Shown one piece after another: positions 1-5,820 of a DNA stretch of 6,212 bases. The stretch spans positions 1 through 6,212 of the forward strand of contig CALIZJ010000320.1 in NCBI GenBank assembly GCA_938028845.1. The letters are read 5' to 3'. The stretch comes from an uncultured Blautia sp. (lineage in GTDB: Bacteria > Bacillota > Clostridia > Lachnospirales > Lachnospiraceae). Each line of letters starts with the position of its first letter. Position 1 is the stretch's first letter. Below the pieces are notes generated by a model, which saw only the letters and a list, made by a program, of their open reading frames with translations, was not told the origin of the DNA and did no database searches. The position numbers and the translations under genes are program-made.

Positions 1-875
1 TCCTTAGCGGCCCAGCCGATATGGGGAGTGATAAGGAGTTTATTGCTGTCCTGGATCTTTAGAAGTGGATTAGATGGATCCATAGGCTCTTTTGAGAGCA
101 CATCCAGCGCCGCACCTGCAATTTTTCCCTGGGTCAGCGCATGGTAAAGGTCTGTCTCATTTACAATAGGTCCCCTGGCAACATTGATAAGAATGGCGCT
201 TTCTTTCATCTTTTCAAATGCGTCCATAGTCATAAGATTTTCCGTATAGGCATTTAGCGGAGCATGAATAGAAAGAAAATCCGACCGTCTTAAAAGCTCG
301 TCAAACTCCACCTGCTCATAAGGAGAATCGTACCTTCCTCCCGAAGCCGAATAACAGATCACATGGCAGCCAAATACAGAGGCAATCTCCGCCACTCTTC
401 TCCCAATGGCCCCAAGTCCGATGATTCCCCAGGTTTTTCCGTCCAATTCACAAAAGCTCTGTCCAAAATGGGAAAAACACTCTCCTCTGGCATACTCTCC
501 GGACTTTACATAGCGGTCATAGTAGTTCAGTTTTTCCAGCACATAAAACAAAAGGGCAAAAGTATGCTGTGCCACACCGTTGGTGGAATAGCCCGCTACA
601 TTATACGCTGCTATCCCTCTTTTTTTCAGATATTCTCCATCCAGGTTATTAATCCCTGTGGCAGTAAGACACACCAGTTTTAAATTCTTTGCCTGTCCGA
701 TGGTTTTCTCACAAATGGGAACCTTGTTCGCCACGATGATATCCGCGTCCGCTGTGCGCTCTGGAACTTCCTCCGCCTTCGTGGATGGGTAAATCACCAC
801 GTCTCCGCATTTATGAAAAGGGGTGAAGACCATGTCCTCACCCAAACTTTCCGCTTCTAATATTACGATTTTCAT
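1..875 (-). CDS. D-2-hydroxyacid dehydrogenase (glycerate dehydrogenase/hydroxypyruvate reductase-like), C-terminus cut by window
   Basis: NAD(P)-dependent cytosolic oxidoreductase that interconverts a 2-keto acid and a D-2-hydroxy acid. The visible part is 291 codons, and the usual length near 315-320 suggests about 25-30 residues are missing. The start ATG is at 875-873. The N-terminal substrate domain includes TGINNLD (residues 73-79) and a YSTNGVAQHTFALL stretch (96-109) typical of the family. The nucleotide-binding glycine motif GLGAIG is at 153-158. The catalytic triad is visible: Arg234 in NVARGPIV, Glu263 in SKEPMD, and His285 in TPHIGWA. The HIGWA ending resembles glycerate dehydrogenase/hydroxypyruvate reductase more than VanH or lactate dehydrogenase, but the real substrate cannot be read from sequence. 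The gene overlaps the pgi stop by one base and has only a weak AGAG-type ribosome binding site, so translational coupling to pgi is likely. The usual acidic residue after the second beta strand is replaced by Ser176. Confidence 0.9.
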   Translation of the reverse strand, partial: MKIVILEAESLGEDMVFTPFHKCGDVVIYPSTKAEEVPERTADADIIVANKVPICEKTIGQAKNLKLVCLTATGINNLDGEYLKKRGIAAYNVAGYSTNGVAQHTFALLFYVLEKLNYYDRYVKSGEYARGECFSHFGQSFCELDGKTWGIIGLGAIGRRVAEIASVFGCHVICYSASGGRYDSPYEQVEFDELLRRSDFLSIHAPLNAYTENLMTMDAFEKMKESAILINVARGPIVNETDLYHALTQGKIAGAALDVLSKEPMDPSNPLLKIQDSNKLLITPHIGWAAK

Positions 876-2221
876 TATAATCTCTTTAAGAGTTCTTCTC
901 TTTCTGCTTCATAGCCTGGCTTGCCAAGAAGGGCGAACATGTTCTTCTTATAGCTTTCCACGCCTGGCTGATTAAATGGATTTACTCCCAGCAGATAGCC
1001 GCTGACACCGCATGCAAACTCAAAGAAATAGAATAACTGTCCCAGATAGAATTCATTCTGCTCCGGAATGTTTACTTTAAGGTTCGGAACCTGTCCATCT
1101 GTGTGGGCAAGGATGGTTCCGTTCATAGCGCTTTTATTTACAAAATCAACGGTCTTTCCTGCAAGATAGTTCAAACCGTCCAGATCCACCGGCTCCTCAC
1201 CAATGGTAATCTCTGCACTGGATTTCTCTACATTCATAACCGTCTCAAAAAGAATACGGTTTCCATCCTGGATAAACTGTCCCATGGAATGAAGGTCTGT
1301 GGTAAGATCTACTGCAGCCGGGAAAATACCTTTCTGGTCTTTTCCTTCGCTCTCGCCGTAAAGCTGCTTCCACCACTCATTGATATAGTGAAGGCTTGGC
1401 TCATAGTTGGCAAGAACTTCCACTGTCTTACCTTTGCGCAGAAGAATGTTGCGGATTGCCGCATATTTCATAGCGTCGTTGTCTTCAAATGCATGATTCA
1501 GGGCAATGTCGCGTCCAGAAGCAGCGCCCTCCATTAATTTGTCAATATCTGCGCCGCTTACTGCGATGGGGAGAAGGCCTACAGCCGTAAGAACGGAGAA
1601 ACGTCCGCCTACATCGTCCGGCACTACGAATTCTTCGTATCCTTCCTCGTCAGCCACTTTCTTTAATGCACCCTTTGCTTTATCAGTAGTGGCATATATC
1701 CTTGCCGCAGCCCCTTCCTTTCCGTATTTCTTTTCAAGCATTTCTTTAAACACACGGAAAGCGATAGCCGGCTCTGTGGTCGTTCCTGATTTAGATATCA
1801 TATTAATAGAGAAATCCCTGTCTCCAATCACATCTATCAGCCCTTTGATATAGCTGCTGCTGATGCTGTTTCCTACGAAATAAATTTCCGGAGTTTTACG
1901 GATCTCTTTTGATACGTTATTATAGAAACCATGTCTTAAAAATTCAATCGCAGCTCTTGCCCCAAGGTAGGAACCGCCAATACCGATAACCAGCAGCACT
2001 TCTGAATCTTCCTGGATTTTTTTCGCTGCTGCTTTGATCCGTGTGAACTCTTCCTTGTCGTAATCTACCGGAAGGTCGATCCATCCAAGGAAGTCGTTTC
2101 CTGCTCCAGTCTTAGAAACCAAGGTCTCCTTAGCAGCTTCTGCCAGAACCTTCATGGCTTCCACTTCGTGGTCTGCAATAAAACAGCCTGCTTTTGAATA
2201 ATCAAACGTAACTTTACTCAT
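875..2221 (-). CDS. pgi: Glucose-6-phosphate isomerase
   Basis: Cytosolic enzyme of glycolysis and gluconeogenesis that interconverts glucose-6-phosphate and fructose-6-phosphate. It is complete at 448 residues, matching the roughly 450-residue Firmicutes type rather than the longer E. coli type. SIS-domain sugar-phosphate elements are visible: VIGIGGSYLGARA (78-90) and SKSGTTTEP (143-151). The first PGI signature is around DVGGRFSVLTAVGLLP (203-218). The second is GVNPFNQPGVESYKK (412-426), with Lys425 as the conserved catalytic-region lysine. Glu290 in YGESEGK is the expected catalytic base and His311 is also conserved. The ATG start at 2221 is supported by an AAAAGGAG ribosome binding site at 2237-2230, eight bases upstream. 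An extended -10 promoter and a leader hairpin lie in the 103-bp gap upstream. The stop TAA shares its last A with the ATG of the following dehydrogenase gene. No key residue is missing. Confidence 0.98.
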   Translation of the reverse strand: MSKVTFDYSKAGCFIADHEVEAMKVLAEAAKETLVSKTGAGNDFLGWIDLPVDYDKEEFTRIKAAAKKIQEDSEVLLVIGIGGSYLGARAAIEFLRHGFYNNVSKEIRKTPEIYFVGNSISSSYIKGLIDVIGDRDFSINMISKSGTTTEPAIAFRVFKEMLEKKYGKEGAAARIYATTDKAKGALKKVADEEGYEEFVVPDDVGGRFSVLTAVGLLPIAVSGADIDKLMEGAASGRDIALNHAFEDNDAMKYAAIRNILLRKGKTVEVLANYEPSLHYINEWWKQLYGESEGKDQKGIFPAAVDLTTDLHSMGQFIQDGNRILFETVMNVEKSSAEITIGEEPVDLDGLNYLAGKTVDFVNKSAMNGTILAHTDGQVPNLKVNIPEQNEFYLGQLFYFFEFACGVSGYLLGVNPFNQPGVESYKKNMFALLGKPGYEAEREELLKRL

Positions 2222-2255
2222 GGCTCTCTCTCCTTTTAATATGGAATTTCTCTGA

Positions 2256-2272
2256 CACCGATAGAATCGGTG
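2256..2272 (-). promoter_or_regulatory. Perfect 7-bp inverted repeat in the pgi leader
   Basis: CACCGAT and ATCGGTG flank a 3-nt loop, giving a perfect 7-bp hairpin. From the promoter candidate at 2290-2318 it would lie at about +11 to +28 of the transcript, ahead of the ribosome binding site at 2237-2230. No T-run follows on either strand, so it is not an intrinsic terminator. It could be an operator just downstream of the start of transcription or an mRNA-stabilising 5' hairpin, and the sequence alone does not decide between these. Confidence 0.6.
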
Positions 2273-2289
2273 CAGGCTTCTTCTGTCTT

Positions 2290-2318
2290 AGTATAACAAA
2301 TATAGGAATTTTCTACAA
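2290..2318 (-). promoter_or_regulatory. Sigma-A-type extended -10 promoter of pgi
   Basis: On the minus strand a -35-like TTGTAG (2318-2313, three of six consensus bases) is followed after exactly 17 bases by TATACT (2295-2290, five of six). A TGT triplet directly before the -10 box gives the extended -10 pattern. Transcription would start near 2283 and give a leader of about 60 bases. The promoter sits just after the stop codon of the preceding gene with no terminator between them, so pgi may also receive read-through. Confidence 0.7.
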
Positions 2319-2324
2319 GTTAAA

Positions 2325-2918
2325 TCAATTCATAAACTCACGAATAATCTCCCTCATGATTTCTTCCTCCTCAGGGGACAGCATTTTGCTAAAATGGCTC
2401 CCTGTAGCCGCAGTCTGCCGGATACTGGCAGTAATCCGCTCCACCATCTCCTCCTGAAGCACTGGATCCGGCTTTTGGGGTGCCGGAACATCTTCCACCC
2501 ATGCTCTTGCACGCTCTACATAATCTGCCAGAGAATTCATAATCAGCTCTTCCATGTAGGAGACATCCAATGCCTGGCGCAGCACAAGAAGCGTGATCGG
2601 AACTGCGGTCCCAATATAAAGGTACCGGAGAGGCAGCCCTTCCTGCCCTGGTAGCCTGGAGGTAAAAATAACCGCCAGAACAAAAAACAGCGTGGAAAAA
2701 AGCGCCGGATACCATACCAGGCGGTTCATACGGTGCAGAAGCTTGTCTCTTGTTTTCCAAAGGCTCAGCCATTTTTCTTTCAGGTTTCCTGTGCTGTCTG
2801 TTTTATGCAGCATTCTTCTGTAGGTAAGGTGCGTGGCCAACATCCCTATTGCTCCCATCGCCCCAAGGGCTGCCATGCAGTAGAGCAATATGTGCAGGTT
2901 CATGATTTTTTCCAGCAT
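2325..2918 (-). CDS. Uncharacterised membrane protein with three predicted transmembrane segments
   Basis: I do not recognise this family. Counting from the ATG at 2918 it has 197 residues. Hydrophobic stretches lie at about residues 8-31, 67-87 and 98-116. A basic, probably cytoplasmic loop rich in Lys and Arg lies between the first two. By the positive-inside rule the N-terminus is likely outside and the roughly 80-residue C-terminal tail inside. That tail is charged, with a proline-rich hinge (VPAPQKPDP, 144-152) and a final acidic helix beginning SPEEEE at 181. No catalytic motif is seen. An in-frame ATG at 2936 would add six residues, but those codons contain the AAGGAGG ribosome binding site, so 2918 is the better start. 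The gene has its own promoter candidate, lies after the murF terminator, and is followed 103 bp later by pgi. Its position gives no firm functional clue. Confidence 0.8.
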   Translation of the reverse strand: MLEKIMNLHILLYCMAALGAMGAIGMLATHLTYRRMLHKTDSTGNLKEKWLSLWKTRDKLLHRMNRLVWYPALFSTLFFVLAVIFTSRLPGQEGLPLRYLYIGTAVPITLLVLRQALDVSYMEELIMNSLADYVERARAWVEDVPAPQKPDPVLQEEMVERITASIRQTAATGSHFSKMLSPEEEEIMREIIREFMN

Positions 2919-2923
2919 AATAC

Positions 2924-2930
2924 CCTCCTT
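2924..2930 (-). promoter_or_regulatory. Ribosome binding site that decides the membrane-protein start
   Basis: AAGGAGG, a full anti-16S match, lies five bases before the ATG at 2918. It overlaps codons that would be translated if the upstream ATG at 2936 were used. That upstream ATG would also fall within the first few bases of the mRNA predicted from the -10 box at 2951-2946. Confidence 0.85.
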
Positions 2931-2945
2931 GAACATTGTAGGAAT

Positions 2946-2974
2946 ATTATACCTCTCTCCCTCTTAGCATGGAA
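2946..2974 (-). promoter_or_regulatory. Promoter candidate for the membrane-protein gene (perfect -10, weak -35)
   Basis: A consensus TATAAT is at 2951-2946 on the minus strand. The hexamer 17 bases upstream is TTCCAT (2974-2969), a poor -35 with two of six consensus bases. There is no TG extension. The expected start near 2939 gives a short leader of about 20 bases containing the AAGGAGG site. The weak -35 suggests modest or activator-dependent expression. Confidence 0.55.
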
Positions 2975-3071
2975 CAAAAATCGTTCGTCAAATTCTCCCA
3001 GGAACCTGCATCACCAGGCTTTTTTCACAGATTTTCACCAGTCGTAAACCTGCGCAGCACAAATCAGTTCT

Positions 3072-3109
3072 ATACAACAAAAGCTGCCGTTTTTCTCTGC
3101 GGCAGCTTT
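3072..3109 (-). terminator. Intrinsic terminator of the L,D-transpeptidase-ddl-murF operon
   Basis: A perfect 10-bp stem (AAAGCTGCCG paired with CGGCAGCTTT, 3109-3100 and 3089-3080) has a 10-nt loop and a T-rich tail (TGTTGT) in the minus-strand direction. It begins seven bases after the murF stop. The other direction lacks a comparable T-run, so it most likely acts on minus-strand transcripts only. Confidence 0.85.
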
Positions 3110-3116
3110 CATTTCC

Positions 3117-4487
3117 CTATATTTCCTGTAATACCTTTACAATTTCCTCAAATCCCATAAAATGGGACGCTTTTACAAGGATTGTATCTCCTTTTTGTAA
3201 ATAAGAAGGAAGCTTTGCAAGAAGTGCTTCCCTGCTCTCTTCATAAATAATCTCAAGATCCGGGTTTGCTTCCCTTGCCCCTTCTGCTATATGACGGGAA
3301 AGGGCTCCTGCGCAGATACAAAGATCAATGCCGCATTTTCCTGCGTGTTCTCCCACCTGCCGGTGAAGCTGCACTTCATTTTCTCCCAGCTCTCCCATGT
3401 CGCCCAGAATAGCCACCCTCCGGCCGCTTCCCTCTGAAAGCACATCTAAAGAGGCTTTCATGGACATAGGATTGGCATTATAACAGTCATCTACAATTAA
3501 AAACTGATCTGTCTCGATAATGTGAAAACGCCCGCTAAGAGTCTCAAGGCTTTCGATTCCCTGACGGATCTCTTCATCTGTCAGTCCGTAGATACGTCCT
3601 ACCGCCGCGGCTGCCAGAGCATTGTATACCATATGTCTGCCAGGCACAGGAACCAATACTGAAAAAACTCTGTCCCCTAAATGTATCCGGCACCTGGTAC
3701 CTTTTAATCCGCAGCTTACGATCTCATCTGCATATACTTCATTCTTTTCATCCAAACCGAAGAATACAGGCTTTATCCCCTTATATTCTTTTATAGTCTG
3801 AAGTTTATCGTCGTCGCCGTTTAAGATGATCTGTCCCTTTTCCTTTAAGTAGCCAAACACCTCTGTCTTCGCTTTTAATACTCCGTCCCTGTCCCCAAGA
3901 TTTTCCAGATGGCAGGTTCCTATATTCGTAATTACACAGGTATCCGGTCTTGCCACTTTTGCCAGCCGGCTCATTTCTCCGAAATCACTGATTCCCATTT
4001 CTAAAACAGCAATTTCATCATCCTCCCGAAGGCGGAAAACGGTAAGGGGAAGCCCCAGTTCATTGTTAAAATTTCCCTGGGTCTTTAAAGTTTTATATTT
4101 TTCTTTTAAAACAGACGCGATGGCTTCCTTGGTACTGGTTTTTCCAACGCTTCCCGTAATTCCCACTACCGGGATATTAAGCTGGCTAAGATAGAACTCT
4201 GCGATGTCCTTTACCGCCTGGAGGGCAGAGGCCACCAGAATGTAAGGAAAAGAGGCATCCGGCAGCACTTTTTCTGATAAAGTGGCATATGCCCCCTTTT
4301 CTATGACATCCAAAATAAAGTCATGGCCGTCCACGCGTGTTCCCACAATGGGTACGAAGAGACAGCCCGGCTCTACGGTACGGCTGTCTGTGGTAATGGC
4401 CGTCACTTCTGTATGTATCTGGCTTTCTTCGCCATAATAAGCGCCATGGCACACCCGGGTCAGATTTTCTAATGTTAAATTCTTCAT
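3117..4487 (-). CDS. murF: UDP-N-acetylmuramoyl-tripeptide--D-alanyl-D-alanine ligase
   Basis: Cytoplasmic Mur ligase that uses ATP to add the D-Ala-D-Ala dipeptide to UDP-MurNAc-tripeptide, the last soluble step in building the peptidoglycan stem. At 456 residues it is of normal length. The N-terminal substrate domain includes ITTDSRTVEPGCLFVP (31-46). The central ATPase domain has the P-loop GITGSVGKTS (109-118), NFNNELGLP (139-147), ExG at Glu163-Gly165, and TNIGTCHLENLG (187-198), where the usual Ala before His193 is Cys192. GRHMVYNALAA (283-293) leads into the C-terminal ligase domain. That domain has DDCYNANPMSMKASL (333-347), diagnostic of MurF, and LGDMGELG (361-368). Near the end, KASH (439-442) stands where many homologues have KGSR. 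The ATG at 4487 follows AAAGGAGG by five bases. Ddl, which makes its dipeptide substrate, is the gene directly upstream. Between the two lies a long structured leader. Confidence 0.98.
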   Translation of the reverse strand: MKNLTLENLTRVCHGAYYGEESQIHTEVTAITTDSRTVEPGCLFVPIVGTRVDGHDFILDVIEKGAYATLSEKVLPDASFPYILVASALQAVKDIAEFYLSQLNIPVVGITGSVGKTSTKEAIASVLKEKYKTLKTQGNFNNELGLPLTVFRLREDDEIAVLEMGISDFGEMSRLAKVARPDTCVITNIGTCHLENLGDRDGVLKAKTEVFGYLKEKGQIILNGDDDKLQTIKEYKGIKPVFFGLDEKNEVYADEIVSCGLKGTRCRIHLGDRVFSVLVPVPGRHMVYNALAAAAVGRIYGLTDEEIRQGIESLETLSGRFHIIETDQFLIVDDCYNANPMSMKASLDVLSEGSGRRVAILGDMGELGENEVQLHRQVGEHAGKCGIDLCICAGALSRHIAEGAREANPDLEIIYEESREALLAKLPSYLQKGDTILVKASHFMGFEEIVKVLQEI

Positions 4488-4492
4488 CTTTT

Positions 4493-4500
4493 CCTCCTTT
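4493..4500 (-). promoter_or_regulatory. murF ribosome binding site abutting the leader stem
   Basis: AAAGGAGG lies five bases before the murF ATG. It begins one base downstream of the right arm of the TGGCGCA/TGCGCCA stem (4508-4502). Formation of that stem could therefore affect ribosome access. The same arrangement precedes ddl. Confidence 0.85.
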
Positions 4501-4501
4501 T

Positions 4502-4666
4502 TGGCGCATTTTACTCACAGAGTACATTGACGGTTACATGTCACACCCAAACCACGTACTTGCTGCGTGGTTGCAGACCGATGTGATCCAAAAGGCAATT
4601 TGTTCTTTATATGTCAAATTGCCCCGTTGCTGGTCCCCTTGCGACCGGTAACCGTTGCCTGCGCCA
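4502..4666 (-). ncRNA. Multibranched structured RNA element in the murF leader (unrecognised family)
   Basis: The 165-nt stretch is closed by TGGCGCA (4666-4660) paired with TGCGCCA (4508-4502). Inside, ACGGTTAC (4655-4648) pairs with GTAACCGT (4537-4530). Within that lie a weak GGTC/GACC hairpin (4646-4632) and a 9-bp hairpin, GGCAATTTG/CAAATTGCC with a 12-nt loop (4623-4594). A compound hairpin follows: AACCACG/CGTGGTT (4572-4566 with 4556-4550), extended beyond an internal loop by TCACATC/GGTGTGA with one G-U pair. Just before the closing arm is TACTC/GAGTA with a 3-nt loop (4524-4512). Most bases can pair. No open frame of note and no convincing promoter is present. It could be a cis-regulatory RNA of murF or the body of a mobile structured repeat. 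No T-box or other riboswitch consensus that I know is visible. Confidence 0.55.
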
Positions 4667-4676
4667 TACAGGTAGA

Positions 4677-4696
4677 TTTGGAAGTCGCCTTCCAAA
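4677..4696 (-). repeat. First hairpin of the long leader module, after ddl
   Basis: TTTGGAAG and CTTCCAAA form a perfect 8-bp stem with a GCGA (GNRA) tetraloop, starting nine bases after the ddl stop. There is no T-run, so it is not a typical terminator. One base later comes a CTACC box (4675-4671), then four bases and the TGGCGCA arm. The same order occurs after the L,D-transpeptidase gene at 5815-5778. Confidence 0.7.
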
Positions 4697-4705
4697 CTTT
4701 CGCCC

Positions 4706-5752
4706 TTATTTCTCGGATTCGTTATATTTTTTCAGGGAAACCCGGATAAGTTCCTCGCATAACTGCGGATAATCCATTCCCAAAACCTGCGCCTCCTGAG
4801 GGATCAGGCTGGTAGGCGTCATCCCCGGCAGGGTGTTAGCTTCCAGGCAGTACATTTCTCCGTTTTCTTTCATCATAAAGTCAAGTCTGCAGTATGCCTC
4901 AAGAGACAGGGCTTTCGCTCCAAGCTCCGCGTATTTCTGCATAATTTCCGTCAGTTCCGGCGACAGATCCGCCGGACAGGTCTCAATAGTAGAACCTGCC
5001 TGATACTTGTTCTTATAATCATAGAAGCCTTCTAAAGGAGCGATCTCAATAATTGGATATGCCTTTCCGTCCACAACCGCCACAGAAAATTCCCTTCCCT
5101 TAATATACTCTTCCACAACTACTTCGTCTTCATAAGAAAAAGCTTCCTGAAGTGCTTTCTCATATTCAGCCTGGTCATTGACCATATATACGCCTACGCT
5201 GGAACCGCCGCAGCAGGTTTTCACCACAACAGGAAATTCCATGCCAAGTTCATGCAGATCCGTGGTATAGGATTTCTTTTCCATAGTCGTCCCTTTCGGA
5301 GTGGGAACGTGGTTCATAAGAAACATCTGCTTGGTAATGCCCTTATCCATGGCAAGGGCGCTGCTTAAATATCCGGTTCCGGTATATTTGATTCCCATTA
5401 GGTCAAAAGCGGCCTGTACTTTCCCGTCTTCTCCATTTGCTCCGTGAAGTCCTAAAAACACAATATCCGCCTTCTCGCAAAGCGCTATAACATTAGGGCC
5501 GAAAAAGTTCCTTCTGGTCTTTTCCATGTCCTTGATCTTTTCGTCAAACCCTTTCATATAAGCCACAGCGGCGTCCACATCGTATTCCTTTGGGAAAGGA
5601 TCCTCCCAGTCTACTCCTTCCACACCGCAGAAAATGTCCACCAGGACTGCCTTGTGTCCTCTCTGTCGAAGGGCGCGGCAGACTCCGTTTCCTGTACTGA
5701 TGGAAATTTCCCGCTCCGTACTGGTCCCGCCTGCTAATACAACGATATTCAT
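4706..5752 (-). CDS. ddl: D-alanine--D-alanine ligase
   Basis: ATP-grasp ligase in the cytoplasm that joins two D-alanines for peptidoglycan synthesis. From the ATG at 5752 it has 348 residues, close to the longer Firmicutes Ddl. MNIVVLAGGTSTEREIS opens the N-terminal domain, with Glu14 in the expected substrate position. LHGANGEDG (102-110) and YTGTGYLSSALAMDK (123-137) follow. The ATP-grasp region carries VVVKTCCGGSSVGV (175-188), with Thr179 where many Ddl proteins have Pro. EGFYDYKNKYQAG (241-253) is the omega loop, and its tyrosines favour D-Ala-D-Ala rather than the D-Ala-D-lactate ligases of the VanA type. Metal ligands are Asp291 (RLDFMM), Glu304 and Asn306 (CLEANTLPGMTPTS). An in-frame TTG at 5785 would add 11 residues, but those codons are the leader hairpin and the AAAAGGAGG site, so I reject it. 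murF follows after 218 bases. Confidence 0.97.
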   Translation of the reverse strand: MNIVVLAGGTSTEREISISTGNGVCRALRQRGHKAVLVDIFCGVEGVDWEDPFPKEYDVDAAVAYMKGFDEKIKDMEKTRRNFFGPNVIALCEKADIVFLGLHGANGEDGKVQAAFDLMGIKYTGTGYLSSALAMDKGITKQMFLMNHVPTPKGTTMEKKSYTTDLHELGMEFPVVVKTCCGGSSVGVYMVNDQAEYEKALQEAFSYEDEVVVEEYIKGREFSVAVVDGKAYPIIEIAPLEGFYDYKNKYQAGSTIETCPADLSPELTEIMQKYAELGAKALSLEAYCRLDFMMKENGEMYCLEANTLPGMTPTSLIPQEAQVLGMDYPQLCEELIRVSLKKYNESEK

Positions 5753-5757
5753 TTTTT

Positions 5758-5766
5758 CCTCCTTTT
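5758..5766 (-). promoter_or_regulatory. Ribosome binding site that decides the ddl start
   Basis: AAAAGGAGG lies five bases before the ATG at 5752. It overlaps the last bases of the TTGGCGCA/TGCGTCAA hairpin (5785-5765). A start at the TTG of 5785 would require translating this site, which argues strongly for 5752. Confidence 0.9.
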
Positions 5767-5815
5767 GACGCACCCGCTGCGCCAATAATGGTAGCTGTGA
5801 AAGTTTACTTTCACA
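5765..5815 (-). repeat. Short two-hairpin leader module before ddl
   Basis: In transcript order this holds an 8-bp hairpin TGTGAAAG/CTTTCACA with a TAAA loop (5815-5796), one base, a CTACC box (5794-5790), and then TTGGCGCA/TGCGTCAA (5785-5765) with one G-U pair and a GCGGG loop. The second hairpin runs straight into the ddl ribosome binding site. The murF leader has the same order with a much longer second loop. Neither hairpin is followed by a T-run. I infer a modular repeat or a shared cis-acting RNA; the family is not recognised. Confidence 0.7.
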
Positions 5816-5820
5816 CTTCT

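Noticed and set aside
363..683. Plus-strand open frame of 106 codons
   Set aside because: It lies wholly antisense to the dehydrogenase gene, which has all its catalytic motifs. The frame has no ribosome binding site or recognisable protein features.
1103..1853. Two overlapping plus-strand open frames
   Set aside because: Both are antisense to the core of pgi, whose signatures cover this stretch. Their translations are low-complexity shadows.
2389..2772. Minus-strand open frame in another frame of the membrane-protein gene
   Set aside because: It is internal to a gene with a strong ribosome binding site and coherent membrane segments. The alternative translation is rich in Cys, Gly and Ala with no domain sense.
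3004..3024. Possible plus-strand terminator, CCTG/CAGG followed by CTTTTTT
   Set aside because: The stem is only 4 bp, and there is no plus-strand gene upstream for it to terminate.
4603..4618. TTGACA directly followed by TATAAA in the murF leader, promoter-like
   Set aside because: The two boxes are adjacent rather than about 17 bases apart, and no suitable partner lies at the right distance from either. The TTGACA spans the left arm and loop of the 9-bp hairpin.
4502..4696. T-box or other known amino-acid riboswitch before murF
   Set aside because: No GGTGG-type antiterminator bulge or specifier-loop pattern is visible, and there is no terminator before the ribosome binding site.
4567..4749. 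Plus-strand 60-codon open frame across the murF leader and ddl 3' end
   Set aside because: It crosses the folded leader and the end of ddl, and has no ribosome binding site.
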